Positions 34,727-47,142 of a stretch of 64,000 bases of DNA are shown here, one piece after another. This DNA comes from Cupriavidus sp. EM10 (GTDB taxonomy: Bacteria; Pseudomonadota; Gammaproteobacteria; Burkholderiales; Burkholderiaceae). Position 1 is the first letter of the stretch. Each line of letters starts with the position of its first letter. Position numbers and translations under genes: made by a program. The DNA is taken from positions 1,302,001 to 1,366,000 of the forward strand of contig NZ_CP076061.1 in the NCBI RefSeq assembly GCF_018729255.1. The letters run 5' to 3'. The notes under the pieces are model-generated. The model had not been told where the DNA came from, searched no databases, and saw nothing but the letters and a program-made list of their open reading frames with translations.

Positions 34727-37700
34727 ATGAATCGACTTTGTTATCGCATTGTTTTCAACCGCACACGTTCCATGATGATGGCCGTGGCGGAGACGACTTC
34801 CGGTCATGCAAGCGGCAACGCCGCGGGTACGCGCGGCGGCACGCCTCGTCCGCTGGCGGAAGTGGGATGGCTGGGCGTACCGGCGATCAAGTTGGCCGTA
34901 TGGGCCTGCATGGGCCTGCCGATGGTGGCCGGCGCCCAGATCGTGGCCGACCCGAATTCCGGCGCCAATCGCCCCACCGTGATCGCCACGCCGAACGGCC
35001 TGCCGCAGGTCAACATCACGCGGCCATCAGGCGCCGGGGTGTCCACGAACCACTACACCCAGTTCGACGTCAACAAGGCCGGCGCCATCCTGAACAACTC
35101 GCCGGTCATCGCCAACACCCAGCAGGCGGGCTACATCAACGGCAATCCGAACCTGCTGCCCGGTGGGTCGGCGCGGATCATCGTCAACCAGGTCAACAGC
35201 ATGTCGCCCAGCCAGTTGCGCGGCTACCTGGAGGTGGCGGGGCCGCGTGCCGAGGTGATCGTGGCCAACCCGAACGGCATCCTGGTGGATGGGGCGGGCT
35301 TCATCAACACCAGCCGCGCCACGCTGACCACGGGTTTGCCGGTCTACGGCGGCAGCGGCAGCCTGGACGCGTTCCGCGTGACTGGCGGCCAGATCCAGAT
35401 CGAGGGCGCCGGGCTGAATGCGGCTGGCGTCGACCAGGTGGACCTGATTGCCCGCGCGGTAAAGGCCAATGCCGCCGTCTATGCGAACAGGCTCAACGTG
35501 GTGGCGGGGGCGAATCAGGTCGACTACAACTCGCTTGGCGCGACGGCCATCGCCGGCACGGGCGCCGCGCCGGCGGCCGGGATCGACGTCAGCCAGCTTG
35601 GTGGCATGTACGCCAACAAGATCCTGCTGGCATCGACCGAGCAGGGCGTTGGAGTGTCGCTGCGCGGCGTGATGGCGGCGCAGGCGGGGGATATGACGCT
35701 GACCTCGCAGGGCAAGCTCGTCCTTGCCGGACAGACGAACGCCGCCGGCAATATTGCTGTCGCGGCCCGCGACGGCATCGATAACAGCGGTACGACCTAC
35801 GCAACTGGCTCGGTCGGCATCCGCACCGAGGCCACGCTGAACAACAGCGGCACCTTGGCGGCGCAGCAGTCGCTCGGCGTGAACGCGCAGAACGTGGCCT
35901 CAGGCGGCACGCTTGCGGCTGGCCTGAATCCGGACGGTGTTCCGGTCCGGGGTGCGGACCTGACGGTGAACGCAAGCGGGGCCGTGTCGGCAACCGGCCG
36001 GAATCTGGCCAGTGGCAACGCGGCGATCCATGGCGACAGTGTGAGCCTGGCGGGCAGTCAGACGGCGACAAACGGCAATCTGACCGTTTCGGCAAGTGCG
36101 GGTGGCCTGGATCTGACGGGCGCCACCACGACGGCGGGCGCAGACCTGGCAGTCAATGTCCGAGGGGTGCTCATTAACGATCGGGGTCAGATGTCCAGCG
36201 GGGCGGCCACTACCCTGACCGCTGGCAGCCTGTCCAACCGGGGCGGGCAGATCGAAGGCGACACGCTGGCCATCCGGACGTCGGGGACCTGGGCAATCAG
36301 GGCGGAAGTCTGAAGCAGTTGGGACAGGGCGACGCCACGATCACTGCTGGCGGGCGGTTCGACAACACCGGTGGCGCCGTTGCCGCGAATGGACAGAACC
36401 TGACGATCGATGCCGCAAGCCTGGTCAACGACGGCGGCCGGCTGTCCCATGCGGGGGCCGGTACGCTGTCGGTTACCAGCCAGGATCGAATCGGCAACGA
36501 GGGCGGCGTCATTCAGACAAACGGGGACCTGAAGGCACAAGCCACAACGCTGGACAACGGCGGTGGCGCGATGTCCGCCCAAGGGAAGCTCACCGCCATC
36601 GCGAGCGGCAACCTGTCGAATCGAGCGGGCAGTGTCTACGGGAACACCGGCCTGATGCTTGCCAGCGGCGCCACCGTGGACAATTCCGGTGGCTCGGCAC
36701 AGACGACTGGCGATCTGGCCATATCGGCCACTGGTGCCGTGCTGAACCACGATGGCATGCTTGCCGCTAACGGCGTGCATGGGGCCGCAACGGTTTCCGC
36801 GACGAGCATCGACAACACCCGTGGATCGCTCGTCAACGCCGGCGACGGCGCGACCACGATCACGGCATCCAATGCACTGACCAATACGGCCGGCAAGCTG
36901 GGTGGCAACGGCGACGTCACCGTGGCCGCACAGACGCTTGCCAACAATACGAATGGCACGACGGGTGGCCAGGTGGTGGCCGGTGGCGCGCTCGACCTGA
37001 AGGTCCGGTCACAACTCGATAATCGCGGGGGCATGCTGTACGGCCAGCGCCTGACGTTCGATCAGGCCGGCGCGACGCTCGACAACGCCGCCGGTCAGGT
37101 GCTGGGCGGCGCCGACGTCAAGCTTGCCGTGGCGTCCCTTTCCAATCTGGCGGGTGCGGTCAAGGCCAATCAGGATGTTGCCGTGTCCGGCGCCATGTCC
37201 GGCAGCGGGACGATGATCGCGGGGCGCGACCTGACGCTGAACGCGGTGGGAGACTACACCAACGACGCGTCCAACCAGCTCCAGGCGAACGGGAACCTTC
37301 AGGTGACGGCCACCGGCACGCTCGCCAACACCGGTACGCTGGCCACGGCAGGTGCGCTGACCGTATCCGGTGCCAATGTGGTGAACGGCGCAGGGGCGGA
37401 TATCAATTCGTCCAATACCAGCGTCAAGGCAGTCGACAAGGTGTCGAACGCGGGAAGGATCGAGGGCGACACGGTGCAGGTCAGCGGCCCGTCGGTGGTC
37501 AACACGGGTACCGTGATTGGCAACAACGTTCAGGTGCAAGGGACCGATATCGTCAACAACGGATCCACGGCGCTGATGGCCGCCGTCCGGAACCTGAACC
37601 TGTACGCCGGCAACTCGGTGCAGAACCTCGACGGCGCCACGCTGTACAGCGCGGGCAATCTGCAGATCGCCCGCGATGGCACGCGCGATACCAGCAGCGG

Positions 37701-40700
37701 CCTGCTCGCCAATCAGACCAACGCGCTGATAAACCGGTCGGCAACGATCGAAGCGGACGGCGACATCGACATCGCGGCCAACCAGGTCAGCAACACGCGC
37801 ACGAGCATCGTGACCACGGCTGGCACCCCGGTGCAGACGGCGGTCAAGACGCTTGCGCTCTGGCAAGGGGGCTTCCCGGAACCGAACTGAACTATCACGG
37901 CAGCATCACCTTCCCGGACTGGAGCTGGGCGACTGGCAGCGCCCCGATCAGCACGCCGCAAACCAACGCCCTGCGGACGCCGCTCACCGTGACGGTAGAC
38001 AAGTCGACGGTCACTAACCTGAATCCCGTCAACCAGACGCTGTCGTTTACGCAGTCTCCGATCGAGGAGTACACCTCCATATTCCAGGGCACAAACTGCG
38101 ACATCGATACGTCGATCTGCTCGCGCCCGATCGCAACCCGGCCGACCCAGTACTACCAGTCCATTACAGATAACGGTTCCACCTACAGCATCACCTTCTG
38201 GCCGGACTGGGACCCGAACATCCATATCCGGCCCGATGAAGTCCGGCAGGCGAACTTCGGCACCGACTTCAACGAAATATCGCGCACGACCGTGACCTAT
38301 ACGGCGACCGACCAGCTCGTCAGCGCGACCGAAGCAGCCAAAATCCAGGCGAGCGGCAACATCCGCATCAATAGCAATGGCGGGAACATCCTGAACCAGT
38401 CGTCCACCATGGCGGCTGGCGGCAACCTGGTCCGGGCGGCTTCCAATGGCTCAATCCAGGATGTAGGCACGGTGCTGCAGCAAACCGTGACCACCCAGGA
38501 CACCTCGACCTTCTACTGGCACCAGCGGACCGGCAACAGCCAGGAAACGCAGGTCGTGGCCTATCCCAGCGCGCCACAGGCACCCACCACGACGGCGGCA
38601 CTGCCGGCCGTTGCCACCGCCAATCAGGCGGTGCAGACCACGGCGCAGGACGTGACCGTTGCCGCCGTGAATGCCGTCGGTGCGGCCGTGACGGGCAGCA
38701 GCGTCTCGGGTGGCGGTGCAAGCGGTACCCGGCTGGGGCGCGCATCGGGCACTGTCGGCATTCCCAATCTGAAGCTTCCGACCAACGGCCTGTACCAGTT
38801 CCGCACCGCGCCGGGCGATACCTACCTCGTCGCCACCGATCCGCGCTTCACGCAGTACGGCAGCTTTATTTCCAGCGACTACATGCTTGGCGCGCTGGGG
38901 CTGGATCCGCAAAAGACGCAGAAGCGCCTGGGCGATGGCTTCTACGAAGAAAAGCTCGTCCGCGACCAGATCACGCAACTGACGGGCAAGACGTTCCTGG
39001 CCGGCTACACCGATCAGCTGGAGGAATACAAGGCGCTGATGAACAACGGCGTGACCTACGCCAAGACCTTCGACCTGACCCCCGGCGTGGGCCTGACCGA
39101 CGAGCAGATGCGCCAGCTCACCACCGACATGGTCTGGATGGTGTCGCAGGACGTGACGCTGCCCGATGGCACCACGCAATCGGTGCTGGTGCCCAAGGTC
39201 TATCTGGCACAGGGCAATGGCGTGGACCTGAATGCCACGGGCGCGCTGGTCGCGGGAAATACCGTGGCGATCAATGCCACCGGCAACGTGGAGAACAGTG
39301 GCTCGATTGTTGGCGATATCGCCACGCAGGTGCTCGGTGGCAACATCGTCAACCGTGGCAGCATCGGCGGTGCCGGTACTACCGTCGTGCAGGCCACGCA
39401 GGACGTCCGCAACCTGGGCGGCCGGATCGGCGGCCAGGATGTAGTGGTGGCAGCCGGCCGGGACATCGTCAACGAGTCGCAGACGATCACGAATACCACC
39501 ACGCTGGCCAACGGCAACAGCGCGAGCGCTACCGGCATCGGCGCGGTGGCATCGATCTCTGGCACGAACAACGTGGCCTTGCTGGCCGGGCGTGACATCG
39601 ACATGGCAGGCGGCACGGTTGATGCCGGCAGCAATGCCCTTCTGGCTGCGGGTCGGGATATCCACCTGGGTACCGTTGCCACGGGCACGACGCAGGATGC
39701 CACCGCGCACGATGGACAGGACTACCTGCGCGACAGGACAGTCGTGAACGTCGGCAGCACGGTGCAAGCGGGCCAGGGCGTGACGGCGGTGGCTGGCCGC
39801 GACATGACCCTGACGAATGCGAACGTCCAGTCGGGTGACAGCACCACGCTGGTTGCCGGGCAGAACGTGGCCATCGTCAACGCCACTGACACCCATACGC
39901 ACAGCGCGGGTGCGCAGTCGAACCGGGACCAGTCCAGCTTTACGCAATCCTCGTATGACGAGACCGTACGTGGCACGACGGTACAGGCAGGCGCGAACGT
40001 GCGCGTGGGCGCTGGCCAGGCCGACATCGCTGCCGACGTGCTGGCGGCCAACGGCATCACAGCCGAGAAGGGCACGGGTGGAACGCTTGGCGTGGTCGGC
40101 TCGACGCTCTCGGCCGGCAGCGGAGCCGCAGGCGGCAACGTGACACTGGTGGCCAAGGACGACATCGTCATCGCGGAAGCCCGCGAGGTGCATGACGAGA
40201 GCCACGAGGCGAGGTCGCGCCGCAGTGGCTTCCTGTCGCGCAAGTCCAGCTACGATGCCGTTTCCACGCATGAGGATATCGGGGTCGGCAGCCTGGTCAG
40301 CGGCGACACGGTGACTGCGGTGGCGGGCAATGACCTGCTGATTCGTCAAAGCGCGGTCACGGCAACCGACGCCGTCAACCTGACAGCCACTCGTGGCGAT
40401 GTACTGATCACTGCTGGGGAGAACACACGCGAATCCACCGAGGCGCATGAGCGCTCGGCATCCGGCGTCTCGTTCTCGGCAGGCAAGGGTGGTATCGGCA
40501 TGTCGGCGGCCAGCAGCAATGCGAAGTCGAACTCGCACACGGTGGCCGTGACCCAGAGCGACGCCCGTTCCACTGTGGGCGCCACGAACGGCAATGTGAC
40601 GATCGTGGCCGGCAAGGATGTCGCCATTGCCGGCAGCGACCTGATCGCCGGGCGCGTTGGCGACAGCAAGGACGCGGGCAATATTGCGATCCAGGCCGAA

Positions 40701-43700
40701 AATATCACGGTCACGACAGGCATCGACAGTGTGGTGCAGGACAGCAGCCGTAGCAGCCGCTCGACGAACTTCGGTGTCCATCTCGTCGGCACGCCGCTCG
40801 ACACGATTCGCAACCTGCAGGCCAACAATCAGTCGGACAGCACGGTGACGCGGGTCAAGCAGAACCTCGGCGAGATTGGCCATTCCGTTGGCTCGGCACC
40901 GCAGGTAGCCATCACGTTTGGCAAGAATTCCAGCAATGCCACGAGCCATGTGGAAAGTCTCACCAACAGCGGCAGCACTCTGACCGGCGCGGGCAACATC
41001 ACGCTGCGCGCCACCGGGAACGGGCAATCCGACGCGGCCGGCAAGTCAGTCGACGGAGACATCCTGCTGCATGGCTCCGCGATCAGCGCAGGCGGCAAGG
41101 CCACGCTTGACGCACAGCGCAATGTAAACATCGAAGCGTCCACCGATACCTATAGCGAATCGACGTCCTCGAATTCCAGCGGATGGAAGATCAGCACCGC
41201 AGTGGCGACGCTTGGCGATATTGGCCGCAATCTGAACGGCAGCGCCAACAACAGTGGTGTATCCACCTTGCCGTTTGGCACCCAGAAGAGCAGCGCGAGT
41301 GGCGATCTGAGTGTCAGCGCGCAGAACGCCAGCACGGTAACGGGCGATTCCGTATCGATCGTCAGCCGTACGGGCGATGTACGCATCGCGGGCAGCGGCG
41401 TGGCGGCCGAGAACGATATCGCGATTGCCGCAAAGCAGGGACGCGTCGATATCCTGTCTGGCCAGGACGCGCGTTCGCAACGCAGCGACAGTAGCAGCCG
41501 CGTGATTGGCGACCTGGGTGGCGACGGCTATACCGGCATGAGCGGCATCCGGACAGAGTCGCACCATCTGGACGAAAGCGGCACGTCCGAGAACACGATC
41601 CGCAGCCAGGTGGTGAGCCAGAGCGGCAGCGTGAGCATCAGCGCCAAGGATGACCTGACAGCACGCGGCGCGGATATCGCCGCTGGCCAGGATGTGACGC
41701 TGATCGGCAAAAACGTGTTGCTGGACCCAGGTACCGATGACAGCGCCCGCAACCAGGTCGACAAGTCGAGTCAGTATGGCGTGACCCTGGCGCTTTCGGG
41801 CTACAGCGTCACTGCGGCAAAAGCCGCCGAAGCCGCGGCTCGCGCAGTGGAAGATGGCAAGGATGGTCGCGTGGCCGGCCTCTATGCCGCACAGGCGGGC
41901 TTGGCACTGGTGAATGGCGGGGTCATCGGCAAGGACGTGCTGACCAGCGCCGGCCAGCAAACGCCACAAGTCATCAAGGTGACGGTCAGCGTGGGCGGCG
42001 GTAGTCAGCAGAGCGAGTCGCACAGCACGGCCAGCAATCAGCAGGGCACAACCGTGAAGGCGGGCAATGCCGTCACCGTGGTGGCAAGAGGTTCCGGCGA
42101 GAAGGATGCCGACGGATTCGCAACAGACGGCGATATCACCGGGCGGGGTGTCCAGATCAGCGGCAAGACCGTCGACCTGGTGGCAGCGCGCGACGTCACG
42201 CTCGAAAGCGCCCAGGACCGTGCCAGCAATGACAGCCGCAGCAGCGGCAACAATTTCGGCGTCGGTGTCGGCTTTGCGCTGGGCGGGGCACAGAATGGCT
42301 TCACGCTGGAACTGTCTGCGGCGCAGAACAAGGCGAAGGCCAATGGTGAATCGGTCACCAACGAGAATTCATACGTCAGCGCCACCGACAAGCTGACGGT
42401 AACGAGCGGCCGCGATACGAACCTGAAGGGCGCCCAACTGGTTGCCGATCGCATCGAGGGGTCGGTCGGACGCGATCTCAATATCGAAAGTCGGCAGGAT
42501 ACCGACGTCTACCACTCGAAAGAATCGTCATCGGGCATGCAGGCCAGCATCTGCGTGCCGCCGTTCTGCTATGGCACGACCGTGAACGCATCGGGCACGA
42601 CGGCAAGCGGCAAGACGGACAGTACCTACGCATCGGTGCGCGAACAGAGTGGTATCTATGCCGGCCAGGGCGGGTTCGATGTCAACGTCAAGGGCAACAC
42701 AGACCTGAAGGGCGGCATTCTGGCCAGCACGGCCGATTCGTCGAAGAACAGCCTGACCACGGGCACGCTGACAACGAGCGATATCGAGAACAAGGCCGAG
42801 TACAGCAGTAGCTCATCGCAGTATGCGGCGAGCTTCAGTGCGGGCAAGAGCGTGCCGGATGGCCAGGACGCTATGGGCAACGCGGTGAAGCAGGGTGCTT
42901 ACTTGGCAGACAACCTGAACCTGGCCGGCAACCTCGCCAATACCGCCATGGCCAGCGCGGCGGGCAATGCCCAGAAGCCGATCACCGGTAACGCATCAGG
43001 TGCAACCAAGAGTGCCATTGCAGCCGGCACGGTCACCATTACGGACGCCGACGGCCAGCAGGCCAGGACTGGCAAGACGGTGGAGGAAACGCTGGCAAGC
43101 CTGAACCGTGATACGGAGAACGCGAACCAGAGCATCGACAAGATCTTCGATGCGCAGAAGATCAAGGACGAGCAGGCGCTCCAGCAACTGACAGGCCAGA
43201 CCATCCAGCAGGCAGCACCGATCATCTACAACCAGGTGGGCAATGCGCTGCAAGGGCAGGAGGAGTACGTCAAGGTTGCGGTCCACGGGCTGGTAGGTGG
43301 ACTGGTCAGCAGGGCATTGGGTGGAGATTTTGGGACGGGGGCGGCTGGCGTGGCGGCGGCGACCGCAGCTATCGCGGTGCTGGACGAAAACCTGGGCAGC
43401 CTCGGGGTCGATGCGGCTACGAAGGACAAACTGCTGCAGCTGGTGGGTACGGCAGTGGCGGGGGCTGTTGGTGGCAACGCGGCGGCGGGTACGGCTGGGA
43501 TGGCGGATGCGTATAACAGGCAGTTGCATCCGGATGAGAAGGAATCCATTCGAAAGAAAGCCGGTGGAGATAAGGCTGAGGAGGACCGCCTGACGAAAGC
43601 AGCGTGCTATCGCGTGCAGTGCTGGGCGGAAAACTCGCCTAATAGCGACAAATGGCTGGCGAACTATGTAAGCGACGCGGACGCGGCCGACCTGGGGGCC

Positions 43701-44532
43701 GAGCTTGCGTGGGTGGATAGCCAGAAGGTACCAGGTGGCCTGTTCGACTACACGCCAAGGGAGAAAGCGAGCGATTTTGCGTCAAGTCAGTGGGACCAGT
43801 TCCGTCGTGGGGTGGAGAAAGTCGCCCAAGATGCAAAGAGCTTTACGCGCGATGTGCTGAGTCAGGGCCCCGGAAGCGGTGCGCCACAGGGCGACGCCAG
43901 CCCTCAAATCGATATTACGGGTGGTGGCAACAACAAGACACCGCCGGGCGCGGTAGTTACTCCGCCAATGCCGGTGGTAGCTATGACCCCGGCGGGGCCC
44001 GTTCCGGTTGGGGTGACGCCACCGGTGGTAGTGTCTGGTTCGCCGGGGGCGGCATTGCCCCGAATGCAATGGCATCGTCTGGAGAGTCCGGCGAGACCAA
44101 TGGGCAAGTTAGCGACAGCGGCTCGGCTTCCAAGGGGGTGGAAAATCTGGTAGCGTGACATCGCCGAATACCGCGATGCGAGATAACGCGAATGCAAGTG
44201 GAACCTATGTCAATCCACTTACCGGACAGGTGGTGCAAACCAACGAACGTTTGGCAGCCGACCATTTTGTTCCTCAGAATTGGATCAAACAGCAGCCTGG
44301 TTTCGATCAGTTGACGCCCGCCCAGCAAAGCGCAATCCTCAATGATCCGATGAATACACGGGGCCTTCCACAATCATTCAACTCTTCCAAGGGGGCTCAG
44401 ATGCCTGGTGAATGGCAAACCTACAAGGGGCAGCCTTTGAATCCTGGATATGTTCAAGACAGTGCACGTCAAGCTGAGGCAATTAAGGGCTATATTACGG
44501 ACCGCATTAATTCCATGAGAGGAGGGCACTGA
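34727..44532 (+). CDS. CdiA/FhaB-like two-partner-secretion exoprotein with C-terminal toxin (four frame breaks)
   Basis: Giant surface exoprotein of the filamentous-haemagglutinin/contact-dependent-inhibition type. An extended signal region (MNRLCYRIVFNRTRSMMMAV) leads to the TPS secretion domain (about residues 70-330: QFDVNKAGAILNN, VANPNGILVDGAGF), then several hundred filamentous repeats (NTGGAVAANGQNLTIDA-like, DVTVAAQTL), a QLTGQTIQQAAPIIYN pre-toxin region and a distinct C-terminal tip. The frame breaks at G-runs 36283-36286, 37867-37871 (or 37881), 44044-44061 and 44134-44157. One base added at each makes a single frame of exactly 3,270 codons that ends at 44532. Secreted by the TpsB below. 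Toxin order A-I-B matches the Burkholderia-type CDI locus. Confidence 0.85.
42897..43534 (+). repeat. Direct repeat, copy 1 (exoprotein pre-toxin region)
   Basis: 638-bp segment of the exoprotein gene nearly identical, without indels, to 47269-47906 (offset 4,372). It codes from AYLADNLNLAGNLANTAMAS to NRQLHP and marks the conserved side of the toxin-module junction; recombination between the copies could swap toxins. Confidence 0.9.
44155..44532 (+). other. Variable toxin domain 1: HNH-like nuclease
   Basis: C-terminal ~125 residues of the exoprotein, beginning where similarity to the second module stops. Contains ADHFVPQNWI (Asp-His pair), PGFDQLTPAQQSAILND and SFNSSKGAQMPGEW, the D-H...N...N-SKG pattern of HNH/ENDO VII-type nucleases used as polymorphic toxins. 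Catalysis is inferred from the motif only. The frame is separated from the main exoprotein frame by one missing base upstream, but the stop at 44532 is shared by the restored gene. Confidence 0.55.
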
Positions 44533-44533
44533 C

Positions 44534-45178
44534 ATGTCTGAATATCGCACCGCCAATCTTCACCAAAAGTATGGCCATCCCGATATCGTTATGGAGGTAG
44601 CCCCGGACCTGGGGATGGGGTTCGAGTGGATGCTGTCGTATTTCGAGGAGGCTATCGCTGGTGGCAGGATCTTTCAAGAGAATCAGTTCGTGCAGTTCGG
44701 GTGGATGATGATCATGCTAAGAGCTAACGAGCAAGGTGATCTAGAAATCTGGGAGCCACGTATGGATGCCATGCCGATCCAATGGACCCGTGGCGCGACC
44801 ACGACGATCCGTCACTTGCTCGTGCAGCGGGAGGTTTGTGCCCAGTTTGGCGTGGAGCCGGTTTTCCCGACCCTGCTGGAGTCTGCTGTCATATCGGACG
44901 ATTTCTTCGGCAGCCAGGGATTTCACATGGAGCGTGAAGCCTCGCAAGGCGGATCGGACTCGGGTTGGCTGTTTAAAGATTTCAGGGCAGGGGGTGGCAG
45001 ACATTGTTCGCTGTTTGAGATTGTCGTCAACCGTCCGGAGGTGATGCCGTTCCTGGCAATGCCTGTGGGTAGTTCTGTGAGGATCAGCACGTCAGGCATT
45101 GACGCCTCACTCGACAATCGCAACGTGTCTTCCATCTCGAACGGTTTCCTTGCGAAGCTGGTCGGATATCGTGGTTGA
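44534..45178 (+). CDS. Putative immunity protein to toxin 1
   Basis: 214-aa soluble protein, one base after the toxin stop, with GAGAGGAGGGCAC as a strong ribosome site before ATG 44534. Position and coupling are those of CDI immunity proteins, which bind and neutralise the cognate toxin in the producing cell. Composition is acidic and aromatic-rich (FEWMLSYFEEAIAGGRIF, QGGSDSGWLFKDFRAGG). The SDSGW segment slightly resembles Imm33-type proteins, but I do not assign a family. GC is lower than in the surrounding chromosome, as is usual for immunity genes. Confidence 0.7.
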   Translation: MSEYRTANLHQKYGHPDIVMEVAPDLGMGFEWMLSYFEEAIAGGRIFQENQFVQFGWMMIMLRANEQGDLEIWEPRMDAMPIQWTRGATTTIRHLLVQREVCAQFGVEPVFPTLLESAVISDDFFGSQGFHMEREASQGGSDSGWLFKDFRAGGGRHCSLFEIVVNRPEVMPFLAMPVGSSVRISTSGIDASLDNRNVSSISNGFLAKLVGYRG

Positions 45179-45358
45179 GGCAGCTATTCAGACTGCTTAG
45201 TTTCCAACCAACTTGTCATTCCATACCGTATGGCTGTAGCTGTCAGCGAAGGGCCTCTGAATCTGCGGTGCAATGCTAATCGCCTTCCCGGCGCTCCGTT
45301 GGTCTCCGATGCCTAACGACAGGTGAGCCAAACCGCCTGTCTGGTCCCTGCTATGCCG

Positions 45359-47134
45359 ATGTTCTTCAAACCGTCATACATTGCAACTGCCGCTTCACTC
45401 GCTTTGTGCATTTCGGGTTATCCACCTTCCTCCACAGCCCAGACCTCACCGCTCGCCCCTCGCCAATCTGCCGCCCTGCCCAACGCCGAACAAGACCAAC
45501 GCACCCGGCAGCAGCAGGAGGCCCGCGAGCGCGCCGCCATCGTCGATGCACCCGCCGTGCGCGCCGAAGCAACAGCCCGTGCCGAATTCCCGACGCTGCC
45601 CAAGGAAGCCCCCTGCTTCCGCATCGACCGCTTTGTCCTCGAAGTCCCCAAGGAACTGCCGGCCGATCTGCAAACCGCGGGCGCCTCGGCCTTGCCGATG
45701 GATCCCTTCTCCTTCGCGCAACTGTGGCTTGACCACTATCAAGGCGAGTGCATCGGCAAGCAGGGTGTGGAAGCGCTGGTGAAGGGCGTCTCGCAGACGA
45801 TTTTGTCGAAGGGCTATGTCACCACGCGCGTGCTGGTGCCTGAGCAGGACCTGTCGTCGGGCACGCTGAAGCTGGCCGTGATCCCGGGTGTGATCGGCGA
45901 TATCCGTTTCAGCGAGCCAGACCTGTGGGGCACGTGGAAGACAGCCTTCCCGACCGCCCCCGGCGACCTGCTGAACCTGCGTGATCTGGAGCAAGGCCTG
46001 GAGCAGATGAAGCGTGTCGCCAGCCAGGATGTCGACATGCAGATCGTGCCGACCTGGACGCCCGGCCGCAGCGATGTCGTGATCGCCGTCAAACGCGGCA
46101 AGCCGTGGACGCTGGTAGCCTCCGTCGACAACTCGGGCTCACGCTCCACCGGCAAATGGCAAGGCAATGTGAGCGTCGGCATCGACAACCCGTTTGGGCT
46201 GAGCGACATGCTTAACATCGGCTACAACCAGGATTTGATGTTCAGCAACAAGGAACACGGCACGCGCGGCTGGAATGGCTTTTATTCGATCCCGTGGGGC
46301 TACTGGACGGCGACGCTGTCGGCCTACAGCAGCAACTATTTTCAGCAGATTGCTGGCGTAAATACGACGTTCGTCTCGAGCGGCAAGTCGGAGAACGTCG
46401 ATCTGAAGCTGCATCGGGTACTGCGCCGCAGCCAGAACGATGTGTTCGGCGTGCAAATGCGACTGACACGCCGTTTCGGCAAGAGCTATATCGAAGACAC
46501 CGAGATCCCACAGCAGCGTCGGAATAACACCATCCTTGAATTCGGTGTGACGGACCGCCATTACTTCGGGCAGTCTCAGCTCGATGCGTCGTTGTCGTTC
46601 CGCCAGGGCATCGGCGCCTTTGGCGCGCAGGACGACACACTGGCGTCGCTCGATGGCCCGACCTGGCGCTATCGGATGATGGTGCTCGACGCCAACCTAT
46701 CGGTGCCCTTCAAACTGGCGGAACAGCCATTCCGATATGTGACGACGATCCGGGGCCAATTCACCAATGACCGGCTGTACTACATCGATGATCTGACGAT
46801 CGGCAGCCGATATACGGTGCGGGGCTTTGATGGCGAAAGCCAGCTTGCCGGCGAGCGCGGATTCTATTGGCGCAATGAACTGCAGGCGCCGCTAGGGGCG
46901 AGCGGCCAGGCCATCTACGTCGGCCTCGATTATGGCCGCGTGTATGGACCATCGACACAGGCACTGGTCGGTACGCAACTGGCCGGCGCGGTGATCGGCA
47001 TGCGCGGCGGCGTGGGCTCGCAGAAGTTTGGTGGCGTCTCGTATGGCGTATTCCTGGGCACGCCTGTGTACAAGCCGGAGCAGTTCAACACAGCCGGGGT
47101 GACGGCGGGGATGCAGGTGGTTTATCAGTATTAG
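45359..47134 (+). CDS. TpsB/CdiB outer-membrane transporter (ShlB/FhaC/HecB family)
   Basis: 591-aa two-partner-secretion transporter. N-terminal signal peptide (residues ~1-28, KPSYIATAASLALCISGYPP), a basic Gln/Arg-rich plug helix (QRTRQQQEARERAA), two POTRA domains (about 90-250: PCFRIDRFVLEVP, AVIPGVIGDIRF) and a C-terminal 16-strand beta barrel with the L6 hairpin motif IGSRYTVRGFDGESQLAGER. C-terminal strand ends VVYQY. The start ATG 45359 is chosen by comparison with the truncated copy at 50005; GTG 45323 and ATG 45353 are in frame upstream. Exports the exoprotein. Placed after the immunity gene. Confidence 0.9.
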   Translation: MFFKPSYIATAASLALCISGYPPSSTAQTSPLAPRQSAALPNAEQDQRTRQQQEARERAAIVDAPAVRAEATARAEFPTLPKEAPCFRIDRFVLEVPKELPADLQTAGASALPMDPFSFAQLWLDHYQGECIGKQGVEALVKGVSQTILSKGYVTTRVLVPEQDLSSGTLKLAVIPGVIGDIRFSEPDLWGTWKTAFPTAPGDLLNLRDLEQGLEQMKRVASQDVDMQIVPTWTPGRSDVVIAVKRGKPWTLVASVDNSGSRSTGKWQGNVSVGIDNPFGLSDMLNIGYNQDLMFSNKEHGTRGWNGFYSIPWGYWTATLSAYSSNYFQQIAGVNTTFVSSGKSENVDLKLHRVLRRSQNDVFGVQMRLTRRFGKSYIEDTEIPQQRRNNTILEFGVTDRHYFGQSQLDASLSFRQGIGAFGAQDDTLASLDGPTWRYRMMVLDANLSVPFKLAEQPFRYVTTIRGQFTNDRLYYIDDLTIGSRYTVRGFDGESQLAGERGFYWRNELQAPLGASGQAIYVGLDYGRVYGPSTQALVGTQLAGAVIGMRGGVGSQKFGGVSYGVFLGTPVYKPEQFNTAGVTAGMQVVYQY

Positions 47135-47142
47135 GTCGTCGG

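Noticed and set aside
38451..41027. 858-codon minus-strand frame inside the exoprotein
   Set aside because: Codon-bias shadow of repetitive exoprotein DNA; no start signal and no family match.
44134..44158. VENL as a VENN-type CDI boundary motif (GVENLVA)
   Set aside because: It only appears in the frame that ends at once in a stop. Adding the missing G in the GGGGG run gives SKGGGKSGSVTSPN instead, a more linker-like reading, so the motif is probably an artefact.
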